Shown here piece after piece: positions 22,295-34,332 of a DNA stretch of 64,000 nucleotides. The notes under the pieces are model-generated. The model saw nothing but the letters and a program-made list of their open reading frames with translations. It searched no databases and was not told where the DNA came from. Within the stretch, counting starts at the first letter, position 1. The number at the start of each line of letters is the position of its first letter. The stretch is from Tanypteryx hageni (taxonomy: Eukaryota; Arthropoda; Insecta; Odonata; Petaluridae), in the NCBI GenBank assembly GCA_028673005.1, contig CM054115.1, positions 195,804,370 through 195,868,369 on the forward strand. The letters are read 5' to 3'. The position numbers were made by a program, and so were the translations under genes.

Positions 22295-23750
22295 GCTCCA
22301 TAGGGGAAAGTATTGCTTTTGTGAAAAAAATCTATTTCGAGATTTCAACAAAAATAAGTTTTGTGGTCCCCTGAACAGGTTTTAACCATTTTCTTGATGT
22401 CTGTGTGTGTGATTGTGTATGTGATAGGAATTTTGTTAAGTGCTCTTAACTCAAATACTATTAATCAAGTCAACTCGAAATTTTATATTTTACATTTTTG
22501 TTAAAGGGACAAGAATTGACTAGTTTTTGGTAAAAATCAGTCAACCGGAAATGTGTACTTACTCGTCACTAATCTGTTTGTTACTTTCTCTATACGTAGT
22601 ATAGGGAAAAGTATTGTTTTCATGAAAAAAATCAACATTGAGATTTCAACGGAAATACATGTTTTGAGGTCCCCTGAACACGTTTTGAACATTTTCTCTA
22701 AGATATGTGTGTGCATGTGCGAGTGTGTGAGGGCGCATTCATGCGTGTATGTGACAGCTATTATGTGGGTGCTCTAACTCAAAAACTATCAATCAGATCA
22801 ATGCAAAATTTTATATTTAATGTTTTTATGTAAGACACAAGAACTGATTATTTTTTGGTAAAAATCGGTCAACTGAAAATGGGTGTTTACTCTTGTCACA
22901 TTCGTTATTTTTTAAATTTTTGTTTTAATATTTGATAAATGTATTGGAATAAAAGTTGTAGGAAATTTAATTTTCTACAAGGTTTGTTCAAAACATTTTC
23001 CCATATAATGCATTGTGCAAAAGACATTTTCAAAATTATACCTTTTAGCTGCCACCACCACACCACCTACCAGTGACTATTTTAAACAATTTATGCTTAG
23101 TAAACCTGTAATATTTCTAAAAATTCCAAATAGGTTAACTGATAATAAATATTTTAAGGAACTGTGAGAAAAATTCGAAGACCTTACGAAGAACAAACAT
23201 GAACTCATACCATAGCCTTCTGATATTGGATATAGCCACGAAGTTCCAACAATTAATCATAAAAGGGAGTGTTACTAAGGCATAACTAAGCGTCAAGTGT
23301 TTACAATAGTCGTTGGTAAGTGGTGTGGTGGTGGCAGCTAAAAATTAGTTTTAAAAATATCTCTTAAACAATGCATTATATGGAAAAATGTTTCAAACAA
23401 AGGTTGCAGAAATTCCAATTTTCTACAACTTTTATTCAAATTTTTTTACATTCACCAAATATGAAAGCAAATATTTCAAAATAACGTATAAGTTACAAAA
23501 GTAAACACCCACTTTTGGTTGACCAATTTTTACCAAAACCTAATCAGTTCTTGTGACTGTCATAAAATTGTTAAATATAAAATTTTGTGCTGATCTGATT
23601 AATAGTTTTTGAGTTTGAGCACCCACAAAAAGCTATCACATACACACACAGACATTATCGAGAAAATGTTCAAAATGTGTTCAGGAGATCTCAAAACGTG
23701 TATTTCTGTTGAAATCTTGAAATAGATTTTTTTCATGAAAACAATACATA
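22287..23750. mobile_element. Cluster of repeat family M: one partial copy, then two in inverted orientation
   Basis: 22287-22578 is the first ~290 bp of family M. A second copy starts at 22580 ('ttactttctctatacg') and runs to about 23100. A third copy follows in the opposite direction to 23750, ending just short of its terminal inverted repeat. The second and third copies therefore form a long imperfect palindrome centred near 23110. All carry the family landmarks ('aggtcccctgaac', 'gctgccaccaccacacc', 'aaaagttgtagg'). No coding sequence. Confidence 0.75.
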
Positions 23751-24428
23751 CCGTATTGACCCGAATATAGTGCGATGTTTTTTCCTCAATATGTACCTTT
23801 GAAAGTCGCATTCGCACTATATTCGAGTACTTGTTGCATTTGTACTATATTCGAATACTTGTATCTTTAAAAAATAACTGCGTATCAGCGTGTTTCATGA
23901 CGCGTGTTTCAGCGCATATTTTTATAATTGCTGCATTGTAAGTGAATTGGACGTTCATGTTACGATGCTACGTTGTACAAATATACTCGGTAGGGGTCTG
24001 AGGAGATCATTCGTACTATATTCGAATACTTGTATCATTAAAAAATAACTGCGTATCGGCGTGTTTCAGCACACATTTTTATAATTGCTGCATTTTAAGT
24101 GAATTGGACGTTCATGTTACGATGCTACATTGTACAAATATACTCGGTAGTGGTCTGAGGAGACTAGAAAATAAATCAAAGTCAAATTGCAGCAACCACA
24201 GCTCCGGCACAACTTTACGCAGGGTCGCAAAACTCAACGTTAGAAAACGAGGACCGTCTAAACGTGGCGTCACATTATCCCCCTTTAGTACATAATTCAT
24301 GAGTTTACAGGTAATTTAAATGTGCAAAATAGAGAAAATTAAATGTTTTTCGTCTTTTTCTAAAATTCCTTTCAAAATACTTGGGGTCGCACTATATTCG
24401 GGGTTGCATTATATTCGGGCTAATATGG
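23751..24428. mobile_element. TA-flanked pogo/Tigger-type MITE with internal tandem duplication
   Basis: The ends CCGTATTGACCCGAATATAG and, inverted, CCATATTAGCCCGAATATAA are terminal inverted repeats and TA flanks both (23749-23750, 24429-24430). 'Actatattcg' motifs recur inside. A segment of ~155-171 bp is repeated in tandem (starts 23844 and 24015), including 'gaattggacgttcatgttacgatgctac'-type runs. The element sits in the terminal part of the third family M copy, so it inserted later. No transposase. Confidence 0.75.
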
Positions 24429-24534
24429 TACTAGGAGAAATTAAAAATGCCAAGGTAGCACTTAGTATGCCACGCATGTAATGGAGTCCCAATAGTTGAT
24501 CCACGTAGTTAAGTGTTAAGCATATTCTTCCTCC

Positions 24535-25200
24535 TACCTGCGAAAGACAATTTTTTGGCTGATCTCTTCATGTCGATGCTAGCAGAAATCTCCTCCTCAG
24601 CAATCCCCTCTTATGTTATAGAAGCATCAAGGGCTCACGATGAATTCAGCAAACACAGATACCAGATGCCAACTTATTCCAGCAAAACTATAGGTAGAAA
24701 TTGATAGTAAACTTTTAATGACACAACTGCATATTTTGAGTAACAATAGTAATATAACGTCATCTCAATTGCCAAAATATTTAGTCGAGTTCTTCGTCTT
24801 CTGCGAGTATATACATCTAGATGTAAGCATGTACCAATGAATTCACTGGTCATGGATTTCAAGTACGTGCATGGTCTATTTCTGCAAATGCAACAAGTTG
24901 CAAGCAGCCCATAGACATGGGAATTGTCAACTGCCTCATAAGGTCATACCAAATGCAGTTGGTAGCATATTATCTCTGCGAAATTAAGCAGAACATTCCT
25001 GTAGCAGATATAAGGAAATGGAATGTCCTCTATGTGATAAGATACATATTTGTAACAGGGAATGCTGTACAAATTGCTTTCAAAGATTTTGCAAATGTTG
25101 AATGACAGCTCCAGGGAGAGAAGAGGATAAAGAGCCCTCTTGAACCAGTATGTCCTACATGCAAGGAAGCCTTCAAAGTACTGGCTGAGCTGAAATAACT
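24535..25200 (+). pseudogene. Unrecognised decayed coding remnant, cysteine-rich at its right end
   Basis: I do not recognise this gene. 24535-24690 is open in one frame (FLADLFMSMLAEISSSAIPS...) and ends before a GTAGAA that could be a splice donor. 24881-25195, across frame changes and stops, spells closely spaced cysteines: CKCNKLQAAHRHGNC, MECPLCDKIHIC, RECCTNCFQRFCKC and PVCPTCKEAF. The CPxC-type pairs resemble a zinc-binding fold, but several TGA/TAA codons interrupt it. It could be a decayed host exon, a retrocopy or part of a mobile element. No function is inferred. Confidence 0.35.
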
Positions 25201-25474
25201 TATGAACTGTGATGTAGATGAGTATTGTTAAAGCAAGGAACAAATTATATAAATCTGTATCCGAATATAATAGACAATCTCAAAGTGAAGTAAAATTAAT
25301 GAACATTTAAAAAAAAAACCACTGATATGAATAAATACATTGAAGATTCATTTTACATTTTACAACAGTTTTTCATTTTCATGTGATAAATTTTTTATAT
25401 TAATGTCTCTCCATCTTGATGTATATCTGTTTACTCCTTAAATATGCGAAAGATCTTCGACACATCCTGTGTGT

Positions 25475-25545
25475 GTGTGTGTGTGAATTTTCTGGTGAAT
25501 CAGCCTCTTGGACTATTATCACCATAACTTTACATATACGACGCA
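25475..25545 (-). mobile_element. Truncated tail of the tRNA-derived SINE family
   Basis: The sequence 'aatcagcctcttggactatt' followed by 'ataactttacat' matches the 3' tail of the SINE copies at 32.3, 41.7, 44.9 and 52.4 kb ('aatcaacctcttggattatt...cataactcc'). The tRNA-like head is missing. Confidence 0.5.
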
Positions 25546-26087
25546 AAAATAAAAATACTACACAACACAACTGATGACATCAAATAACCATATCACATAT
25601 ATCTATTAAATATATAAATAAATAAATAGATAAAATTAAAAACAGATTATAATAGACTGTAAAAGGGTCTCTCTCTATTTGTAAAATATCAGTGAGACCG
25701 TACAAGGGTCTCCTGACTATAGCATGTATAAAATAATCGTATAGCTCTAGAAGGAACTGTTAAATCCATAAAATCGTAAACCTTTTAAAATGGATAGCAG
25801 AGTAATAATTGACTTCCTCCTATCCAGGGCTGGCGGAACGGGATAACAAAACAGGCAACTGCCTAGGGAGCCAAAGATTAAGGGGCACCATGAAGAGCCA
25901 ATGTTTTGATTTCACAGCACTGTATATGCGTGTTTGCATTCTTTTTTAAGTAATGTATACATATCTTTCATCTTTTATTGATTCATTTTGTTATATTTTT
26001 CACGTGCATTTGTCGGGCTGTTAAATCAAGACAAAATAATTTGAAGAAGATTTGAGAATAAATGAAGTATTTAAACTAAGTTAATTT
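25546..26087. other. AT-rich stretch without recognisable gene
   Basis: Nothing coding is visible. 'Cagggctggcggaacggg' near 25826 resembles a hAT-type terminus, but I found no partner end. Confidence 0.35.
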
Positions 26088-26320
26088 TTATTGTAATGCT
26101 TGTTGGTACACAATATTTCTTGTCTTCTCATCTTTTTCTCAAATAAATATTTTTTTCCCGCATCCTTCTCTAGACGTAGCTATATATATTTGTCCATGAG
26201 CAAAGCAGTCATTTGACAATTCAACAGCTGCAACTTTAAGATTGCCCTTGTCTAACAGTAAGTCATTGTGACCAAAGTCGAATTTCTTTGCTCAGAAGAC
26301 TTTGCTGCTCCTGCTGTGGT
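26088..26320 (-). pseudogene. Helitron Rep/helicase C-terminal fragment
   Basis: On the minus strand the frame reads VAAVELSNDCFAHGQIYIAT, then SREGCGKKIFI, a TGA, then EKDEKTRNIVYQQALQ and TAA (stop 26090-26088). The block CFAHGQIYIATSR is motif VI of the PIF1-type helicase of Helitron proteins ('CFSHGQLYVACSR') and the ending matches the usual '...TKNIVYQ.AL.' terminus. The rest of the helicase and the replication-initiator domain are absent. Only one in-frame stop is seen in this short piece. I could not place a Helitron 3' hairpin end with confidence. Confidence 0.7.
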
Positions 26321-26483
26321 TATTCTCTTATATTTTAATGTCGGGATCTGAGAATGATGTCCGTAGTTGATTTGGCATTATGCTTGTTTTAAAACCTTTG
26401 TTTAATTTCTTTGAAAATAATTTTCTTAAAATAAATATATAAAAGTAATTTAGAGTATTAAAAATGGAAATTTTAAAGGAATA

Positions 26484-27704
26484 CACCCAGACCTCGCTTT
26501 GTGTTGTTTCACTTTGCATCATTCTCGAAGTTGTGCCATTAAACAATTAAAAACAAAAATTTTGCTTTGAGTCGTAAAATTCCGCATTTGTGTCATTGTA
26601 GTATGTTTAGGGTTACCCCTTTTTTCTGGCGTCATTACCAAACACTGACTAAAAACCATGATATTGTTACTTGATCTGAACATTCGATTCAGGTAATAAT
26701 TGAAATGCTAACTTTCGAATTGTAATAAGCTAAAATTTGATAAAACCTGTTTGATAAATTTTACCGAACATTTCTGTGTTCAGTACGAACAACGAACAAA
26801 TAATTTGATTACCAAACTCGTCAGGCAAAAACCGAACAGGTGGTAACTCGAGGCATGTTTGGGGAGTCCCCCACTGTTCAAGGATGAACCGTCTAGAGTA
26901 GGGATAAGCCGGTACACGTGTAGCAGCCAGTCAACTAGCTGTGTGATAGACTGACATTTTCCAATCACCAAAAGATCAAGTGGCTTTACTGAACTTATAC
27001 TGAGACGTGGCTTTGTCATTCATTCATAAAAGGTATGTAAAATATATTAGATTAATAAACGTATGAGCACGAGTATTATTTTCATTTTACATTTTTATTA
27101 TTTATTTATTTATAGCCCAGTCATGAGTGAAAAGCGCATAACAGCCAGTAGAATTACCAAAAGGTCAAAGAAAACTATTACACTAGAGATGAAATTGGAA
27201 GTGTTATGAAGATTTGGTGCTGGGGAGAAGGCTGTGGGTATAGGAAAAGCCCTTGGTCTGACTCCTACAACGGTAAGAACTATTCGAAATCGTGATGGAA
27301 ATAAAATAGGGGAAGCTGATAAATCTGCAACGCCTTCAGATGCTAAGATGATGACTCGCACGAGAAGTGCTCTGATGGTGAAAATGGAATCTTGGCTACC
27401 TATTTGGATACAAAATCAGGTTGCACATAGAATACTGTTAAGCAAAATGGTAATACAGGCAAAGGTAAAAAGCTTATTTGATGATCTTAAAAACAAGTTA
27501 ACTTGCAATGATAGTGCAGGTTGTAGTGCTACCGATGAGGAAGAAAAGTTTGAAGCTAGTCAGGGTTGGTTTGAGCGGTTTAAAGTTCGTGCAAATCTAC
27601 ACAGCATTTCACTAAAGGGAAAAGCAGCTAGTGCAGATAGCGCAACTGCAGGGCATTTCTCCGAAGAGCTGAAAGCGATAATTCGTGAAGGTGACTTTAG
27701 ATAA
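26484..27704 (+). mobile_element. Tigger-type DNA transposon, 5' end plus truncated transposase
   Basis: The left end, directly after TA (26482-26483), reads CACCCAGACCTCGCTTTGTG, with the repeated 'ctttgtgttgtttcactttgcatcatt' character of Tigger termini. A leader of ~640 bp precedes the transposase gene, which ends before the DDE domain. No matching inverted right end is seen up to 30 kb, so the element is 3' truncated. Confidence 0.65.
27123..27704 (+). pseudogene. Tigger transposase, DNA-binding N-terminal half only
   Basis: From ATG 27123 the frame reads MSEKRITASRITKRSKKTIT and LEMKLEVL, a TGA at 27207-27209, then RFGAGEKAVGIGKALGLTPT and TVRTIRNR, a helix-turn-helix like that of Tigger1/jerky-type proteins. 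A CENP-B-type second HTH follows, with ASQGWFERFKVRANLHSISL as its 'GW..RF..R..L' signature. The frame stops at 27704 after FSEELKAIIREGDF, just where the DDE domain would begin. The protein could at most bind DNA. A TGA at codon 29 further disables it. Confidence 0.85.
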
Positions 27705-30050
27705 ATATTTGATGATAAAAGAATAGAAAGGTGTCTCTACCTCAAAGCCTACAGATACAGAGTCTGAGCAAATTAGTTCCCCATAAAATTGAGTTTCATG
27801 TAATTTGTTCTTTTATGTTTATATGTTGAAAAATAAAGTTTTTTTCTATTTATTTCAATTCATTCTTTTATTTCATAATTGAAAGGAAAAATTAGAATTA
27901 ATTTACAATTTCTTAAAATATTCTTTCTTGAAAATTGTAGTGCCGGTGCCTATCTTCGATATTTCAATGGTTTCTTATGGAAAATTTGGTGCATTTATTA
28001 TGAGGCCAAGAATCGAATTCAACAATTTGGACAAATGCATGAAAACATGAAAACAAATCCCTGGTATAGAGCATTCCGGCGGACGGACCAACCAACGGAC
28101 GAACCGACGGATGGGTGGACAATAAGGATATTATGTATAATGTTTTTTCAGACTTACTAACGTCAAATTCCAGAGTTAATAACCTGATTACAACATATTT
28201 TAAAATGAAATTTGAAAATGGCTTGCAGCGATTCCCATGTATTCATTATGGAGGAAATGAATACGTTTGGAATCGAACCAATGAACTTGAGAAAAAAGGA
28301 ATTGCCGTTACACACACACACAGGTCTTGCTTTCCTACCATAGTTTCTCATTCTGTTTTCACGAAAAAGGGAAAGCTACATATTAGACAAAGAATGGGAA
28401 TGAGGCTTGGGGTCAATGGTCACTTTCCCATCCTCTCTCTCACCCATGTACACTATTGCCAGATTTCACATTTTCTCAGGAGTTTGCTGGGAAGACAGAA
28501 TTCATGGGGCACACACAGCTGGTGCGATTTTATTGGCCGTACCGGTACCTATTGGATTTAGATTAGTTTAACAGGAATATGTTTTGAATATGATTTTGAT
28601 GAATGTATTTTATATGGAATGTACATTTAGTTTTTAATAACAAAGTAACAAAAATGATAAATTTAAAAGACACTTAATTTAACACTTCATTATAAACTAC
28701 ATTATTAATTATTAGATTTTCTGCTCTATTATCATGTAAAGTTATTTGTATTTTCACATCCTGATGTGACTTTGCTCTGGATGCTGCATTTTGGTTTAAA
28801 TATAAAATGTTATAATAAATAAGAACAAACAAAAGCGAAGAGTCAAACGTCAAGAGATGATAGAAGAAATAACAACAAAAGAGCCAGAAAGACAAAAAGA
28901 AATTAAAGAATAAAGAAATATGAACAAAGAACTACACAACAATAAACAACAGTATAAGGTATTACAAACAAAGTAACAAAAAATGCGCAGAAAAAAATGT
29001 TGAGAGACGAAACACAAATGAATAATACTGAAAACTAACAAATTAAACACAAAGGCAAACTGAAATTAAAGAATAAATAACTATAAACAAACTAAAACAC
29101 CAAATAACAACAAATGAACCACAAAGACGAAAGAAATTTAAGAATAAAGAATTATGAACAAAGAACCACACAGAGCACATGTCAGGCTAAACTAATCCTA
29201 CGAATAGATTAACCCTTTTAGTGCATCGGCCGATCTATCTGCCCTCGCTGCATGCGCAAAAAATGCCTCTTGTTTATGCTGACATTGTAGTTTCTTTGTG
29301 GTCGAGATAACTCGGGTAACCGCTGAATTGACATCTGATAAGCTTTCCCTGCAACATTGTATTAAGTCTCATATGGAAAGATTGTCTTTCAATTATATTT
29401 CGACTGCAAGGTCTTCGGCTATTTTTTCGTCAGTAGCTTGCCTGGTGTTTTAGAGTGTGCATCGCAGTAGTGTTAGATTTCATTCATTATTGCCGACTTA
29501 TCTGCAGTTTTTGGACATAAAAAGCGAGTCCAATTATATTAATTTCATAGTATGGCATATGACATTCTTTGAGCTAATAAAATGAAGGAATGACGATAAT
29601 CCTATTTTTACATACGTTTTTGTCACGCCTGAGGTGGACGGGTTCGCCCAACCTTCAGTTTTACCCTTATTAGAACACTCTGGAGCACGTAAACACGATA
29701 GCAAATAACCATAATTAACTACAGACTCAAAGAATCAAGAATAAATCACGTATCACCAGGCCGGGCGCCGGTGTAGGGTGACGTCATGCGTAAGATGCCG
29801 ATTCCGATAACAACATCGAAGAAGAATAGTCCAGTGACGAAGTATTTCTTGGCTTTTAAAATGAATAAATACTGAATTCATTCTTTTCATATCTAATTAA
29901 TGTATGTTTATAGAATTAGTTAATAAATTTTTACTATTATCTATCTTACTTTTCGTAAAAATCACCAATAAAATATGAGGATACCCGGGCAGTAATTACT
30001 GTGCCGAAATTGTGGAAATATGAGGTCAAATGAAAATAGGAAGATTATGT
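27705..30050. other. Long stretch without recognisable gene
   Basis: No supported coding region. 28078-28115 is a GACG/GACC-type simple repeat. 28860-29165 contains two imperfect copies of a ~120-bp A-rich unit ('aagaaattaaagaataaaga...acaaagaac'). At 29209 a TTAA followed by 'ccctttta' resembles a piggyBac-type end, but no partner was found. The 148-residue plus-strand open frame at 28115-28561 matches nothing I know. Confidence 0.4.
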
Positions 30051-30132
30051 ACCCTTGTATAACACGCATCCTAATTTTTAACTCGAATATTTCGAAAAAA
30101 AAGTGCACATTATATGTGGGTATTTACGGTAT
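30050..30132. mobile_element. Terminal fragment of a pogo-type MITE
   Basis: The stretch ends 'tatgtgggtatttacggta', the inverse of a TACCGTAAATACCCACATA-type terminus, like the TACCG ends of the 23.75-kb MITE. The other end is not evident. Confidence 0.4.
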
Positions 30133-30404
30133 TATTAACAGAACAATTAAAATGATTTTACAATTTCATGACTCATAATAAGAGTTTTTAAAGATCTCTT
30201 TTGGTTCCTTTAGGATTTTTACATCAGAGTGAGAATTACGCATCATGATGACCATTACGATTTTATGATACACACACATACAGCGGAACTTCCATAAGTC
30301 GAACTTCAAGGGAAACAAAAAATATTTGAATTATGGAAAATTCAACTTATGGAAATACGTTTTTCTCATTTCTAATTTGCCCGGTAAAATTAATTATTAA
30401 TTAT

Positions 30405-30409
30405 TATTA

Positions 30410-30459
<50 letters not shown>

Positions 30460-30460
30460 T
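30405..30460. repeat. TA/CA dinucleotide microsatellite
   Basis: A run of (TA)n passes directly into (CA)n. The mariner that follows appears to have inserted at its right edge. Confidence 0.9.
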
Positions 30461-30469
30461 TCACGCACA

Positions 30470-31762
30470 CGAGGGCTGGCTGAAAAGTTTTGCACACAAT
30501 CTCATAACTTTTGAAAAAGAGCGTGCAGCTTGCTGCACGCATGCTGCATGCGCATTGTATTCCTTGCTTTATCTTCTACAACCCTGCCAGGTGGCAGCAG
30601 TGTAGCTGAAGTGGACGTTACGCAGTGAGAGTGAAGCATCATGTTCAGACAGTATCTCAGTGTGCTTAAAACAAAGTGCTCTATTTGAATTTCTTATGGC
30701 TGAAAATGTGTCACCTACAGACATTCATCGGCGACTAAAAATGTTTATGGTGATGATTGTGTGGATAGATCTACTGTAAGTCGTTGGGCAAAAAAATTAG
30801 GAACATTGACCTTGGCAAACCAGATTTGAAGGACAAACCTTGTTCAGGAAGACCTGTCACAAGTGATCAAATTCATCAACAACATGTTGATTCTTTAATC
30901 AAAGAAGACTGAATTTCTAAAGAAGTAGGCTATATCATTAACATTTTAGGTTACAAAAAGATTTGTGCTCATTGGGTACTTTAGAAATGAAAGCCAAATG
31001 GGTTGAAATTTGTTAGACACTTTTGCACCAGTATGAAACTGACGGTGATGATTTTCTGATGTCTATAATTACCGGGGATGAAACCTGGGTGCATCATTTT
31101 GACCCTGAAAAAAAAGTGGCAGTCACTGGAATATCGCCATGCCACTTTACCTCAGCCGAAGAAGTTTAAAGTTCAGACATCCTGTGGCAAGGTTATGGCG
31201 ACAATCTTCTGGGATGGACAGCATGTTTACCTGGTGGATTTCTTGGAAAGAGGATCAACTGTGAACTGACAACGGTACATTGAAACCTTGCAGAAGTTGA
31301 GAAGGCATGTTTCTCGTGTTCGGGTCACTGTGACCAAACTTTGCTTCATCATGACAATGCAAGACTGCACACCTCAAAAGCCACCGAGGAAGCTCTGAGG
31401 CGGAACAAATTTGATGTCATTCCACACCCTCCTTACAGCCCCGATCTTGCACCATCCGACTTTTGCTTATTCCCAGCACTAAAGCGTGATCTCAAAGGAA
31501 GGCATTTTGACTGACGACCAAGTTACGGCTGCTGTGAATGATTGGCTGAAGAAAAATAACACCCGATTTCTTCACTGATGGAATGAGGAAACTTGTTACA
31601 CGTTGGCAGAAATGTATTGAAAAGGGTGGTGATTGTATTGAAAAATAAATATACCATTTGAAAGGTAATATTCAAAGCTTTCTTTCTTTTTTGTTTCATC
31701 CCAATATCTCAACCCATTCAAAAGTAATGAGCTTGAGTGCAAAACTTTTCAACTGGCCCTTG
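30470..31762 (+). mobile_element. mariner transposon, full length (1293 bp), defective
   Basis: The left end CGAGGGCTGGCTGAAAAGTT and the right end, inverted CAAGGGCCAGTTGAAAAGTT, agree over about 45 bp through 'tttgcac', 'aatctcat' and 'acttttgaa'. TA follows the right end (31763-31764); the matching left dinucleotide is CA, probably a mutated TA in the microsatellite. The length is typical for mariner. Confidence 0.9.
30645..31648 (+). pseudogene. mariner transposase (DD34D), multiply frameshifted
   Basis: Pieces in successive frames read MAENVSPTDIHRRLK, SRWAKK, GRPVTSDQIH, then the first catalytic Asp in ITGDETWVHHFD, the family block KVMATIFWDGQHVYLVDFLE, the second Asp in HHDNARLHTS and the third in SPDLAPSDFCLFP. 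Exactly 34 residues separate the second and third Asp, the DD34D signature of true mariners. It ends at TAA 31646-31648 after GGDCIEK. All catalytic acids remain, but at least three frameshifts and TGA stops (for example near 30910 and 31267) make it dead. Confidence 0.88.
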
Positions 31763-32261
31763 TATATATTCGAATTAAAGACTTGAAACTTTAGAAAATA
31801 GCAGAGAAATTAAGGCAGAAGGGGATAGGTGAATTCCAAGCCGCATACAGCTCTTTAAGTGCTTATGAATGACTCCCTAAACCAAATCGGATCAAATACA
31901 TTCATCCTTCACCTTAATGCTTGAAATTGCATATTATATATGAGCATTCTTAGAAATAAAGTTACATTTAAAAAAAGTACTGTTTTGTTTGCTTGAACTG
32001 CAGCTATTCTTGAGTTTTACTGTGAATTGGAAAAAAATCACCCATCTTGTTAATTCAGCTGCCCCAAAGGTAGGGAATCACAAATTGAAAGAAGCAGTGG
32101 AGGTTTGGAATCAGAAATCGAGAAGAGCTCCAAGGTTAGAGAGGTAGGGAATCACAAATCAAAAGGAACCGAAGAGATTTGGAATCAGAAATTGAAAGGT
32201 GTAGATAGGGAGTAGAGGGGAAGAGAATCACAAATCGAAAGGACCAGATGAGTCTGTGTGT
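31763..32261. other. Non-coding stretch ending in a degenerate ~70-bp tandem repeat
   Basis: 32070-32250 repeats a unit with 'tagggaatcacaaat' and 'gatttggaatcagaaat' about two and a half times. Nothing coding is seen. Confidence 0.5.
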
Positions 32262-32545
32262 TTGTGTTTATGGTTAATTAACCTCTTGGATTATTATAGC
32301 CATTACTCCTTCCACAATGAATACACACACACAAGGGAGGAGGGAAACAGTGGTGCCGGCAGTAGCCTACTCTTTACAAAGAGCACCGAGAGGGCCAACT
32401 GCCTAATATCCCTTCCCAAGGATTGAGCATTGACTTGCGTGGTCTCCTCAAATCACACAAGTAGGGGGACAGGATGATCCCAGGTCAAAAAATCCGACCT
32501 CCGCTGGATCTGAACCTGAGACCACTCCACCACCACCACCCCAAG
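32262..32545 (-). mobile_element. tRNA-derived SINE, copy 1
   Basis: This copy aligns with those at 41690-41963 and 44891-45194. On the minus strand it has a tRNA-like head, a central GC-richer body ('aagggatattaggcagttgg', 'gaggctactgccggcacc' types) and a tail ending in 'ccaagaggttaattaacc'. The B-box is mutated here (ggttcagatcc). It does not encode protein. Confidence 0.8.
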
Positions 32546-33365
32546 GACTAGATAAGATTGCAGAAGTAATGAGTTGATCGTGACATACATAAAGGCGAAG
32601 ACTATAACAACAGACAAGCTGTTTTTATACTGTAATGTGTGAGCTGGTGTAAAAAACATTGTTGAATACCTACGCAGTCATTGATTAATAAATAACAGGC
32701 TATACAAAACTCTGCAAGGGCTCAGTAAGGGCTATTCTCACAAGATTTAATTATTTGAACCATTATAGAATTGAAACAAAGGATAAGTTAATTGCATCAT
32801 TATAGGCTATTCTAAAGCATTTGATATGGAATCTCACCACATTCCTGTAACCAAATTAGTATAGGTAAACATTAATACAGGGATATTTCTATGGCTAAAA
32901 ATTGCCATTTTATAAAAATAGAAGTCTGAAAACTTAATAGTCACACCTCATACACTTAAGTCTCAACTGAAATGGATGCAAGAAACTGACCATGACTTCA
33001 TTATAAGATTCTCATATGTTTTACCAAAACAATCCTTCTAAATATACACAATTAAATAGAATACAGAAATATGAGTATAATGTGGCATTGTTCATCATCA
33101 TGATGGTGATTATTCATCAAAACATGTCGTTTTTATTAGTGTTATGGGGAATAAGTTTAAATGTGATTATAACCATTGTTTTAATTTTTGTTTTGTTTTT
33201 AATTTTAATAACAACACATTATATCCATATTATGGGATTCCACAGTCTTGGCCTCATCTATTAGTTTTAGAACACAGAAAGTTGATTTGAATAGTTTATA
33301 TTAAGAAAAATCAAATGCAAAAACTAAGAGACAAGAAAAGGTTTGGCAAGGAAGTACTTTATATA
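32546..33365. other. AT-rich stretch without recognisable gene
   Basis: The 82-residue open frame at 33016-33264 is hydrophobic only because the DNA is T-rich; it has no family match I can name. Confidence 0.4.
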
Positions 33366-33780
33366 ACAGGACCCACTTTGATGGACTACTTTAAGAGCAA
33401 CGTCTAGGCAGCTGACTGTGCTGTGCCCACTAGCAAACACGTCATCTGCCAGTTGTTGTTTCAGAATGAATCTGCCCCTACATGGTGACCTCAGCTCTCA
33501 AGGACTCTCAAGCATCTTTTAAAGATGCTGCTGGACATGTCTCAGCTCTTCGATCATGACGCTCAGAACTGTTTGATGAATATTTTACTCAAACTCTTAT
33601 TCTTTCATACACTTCGTCTTTCATCATAAAAAGCCAACCACCCTTCACTAGGGGCAGACTCAGGCCGAAACAACAACTGGCAGACGACATGTTTGCTAAC
33701 AAACACAGCGCACTAAGCTGCCTAGACATCGCAATGTAATCCATCATAGCAGGTTCCACGTTGAAACAAACACCCTACCC
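33366..33780. mobile_element. Fold-back (long inverted repeat) MITE
   Basis: 33366-33485 pairs with 33650-33780 in inverse orientation. Shared blocks are 'gatgga.tac', 'gtctaggcagct', 'gctgtg', 'tagcaaac', 'tctgccagttgttgtttc' and 'tctgcccct'. Arms are about 120 bp, imperfect, with ~160 bp of spacer. No coding capacity; superfamily unknown. 33781-34332 holds nothing recognisable. Confidence 0.7.
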
Positions 33781-34332
33781 TGTATGTAAGGTGTACTTAT
33801 TCTGGAATCCATTCAGAGCAGTGTGAATGACTGCTAATTACTATTTTAGAATGCTATTTATACGAAAAAATATCGTAAATTAACCATGGCCATGCAACAT
33901 GCACTTATTGTTAAATACGAAATAATTTTACTTACCATTTGTTGCACGTCATTAGGATTCTCTTTGATAAATTTCAAACTAACCAGCTATAGTATCTTTA
34001 AATTGACTGTTGACAGCGTTTTGTAAATAAAAACGTTTTACCGCGGCCACCTAATCAAAGCCTTTTTATAATGAATATAGGATGATTTAAATGGGATGAA
34101 AAATAAAACGAAGATTGCGCCTTACAACAGTTTTCACACATTTGCTAACCTGAAAGCGCATTAGACACATACAATCGTCGAACGACATAATTATAAAAAT
34201 TTTAACTGAAAAATAAAAACTAGAATAATGAAACCTGACAGTTACCTTGCAGCAAGGATGACTGTCACAGAGCGCAAGGAAGCAATTGGAAAACGGAATC
34301 AAACCGCAGGAGGGCCACCGATTCGTACTTAC

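Noticed and set aside
28115..28561. 148-residue plus-strand frame
   Set aside because: No family resemblance; it overlaps a simple repeat and has no supporting context.
29209..29260. piggyBac-like end (TTAA followed by ccctttta)
   Set aside because: No inverted partner with TTAA was found downstream and no transposase is present.
33016..33264. Small membrane protein
   Set aside because: Hydrophobicity follows from T-rich DNA; no conserved pattern or splice context is seen.
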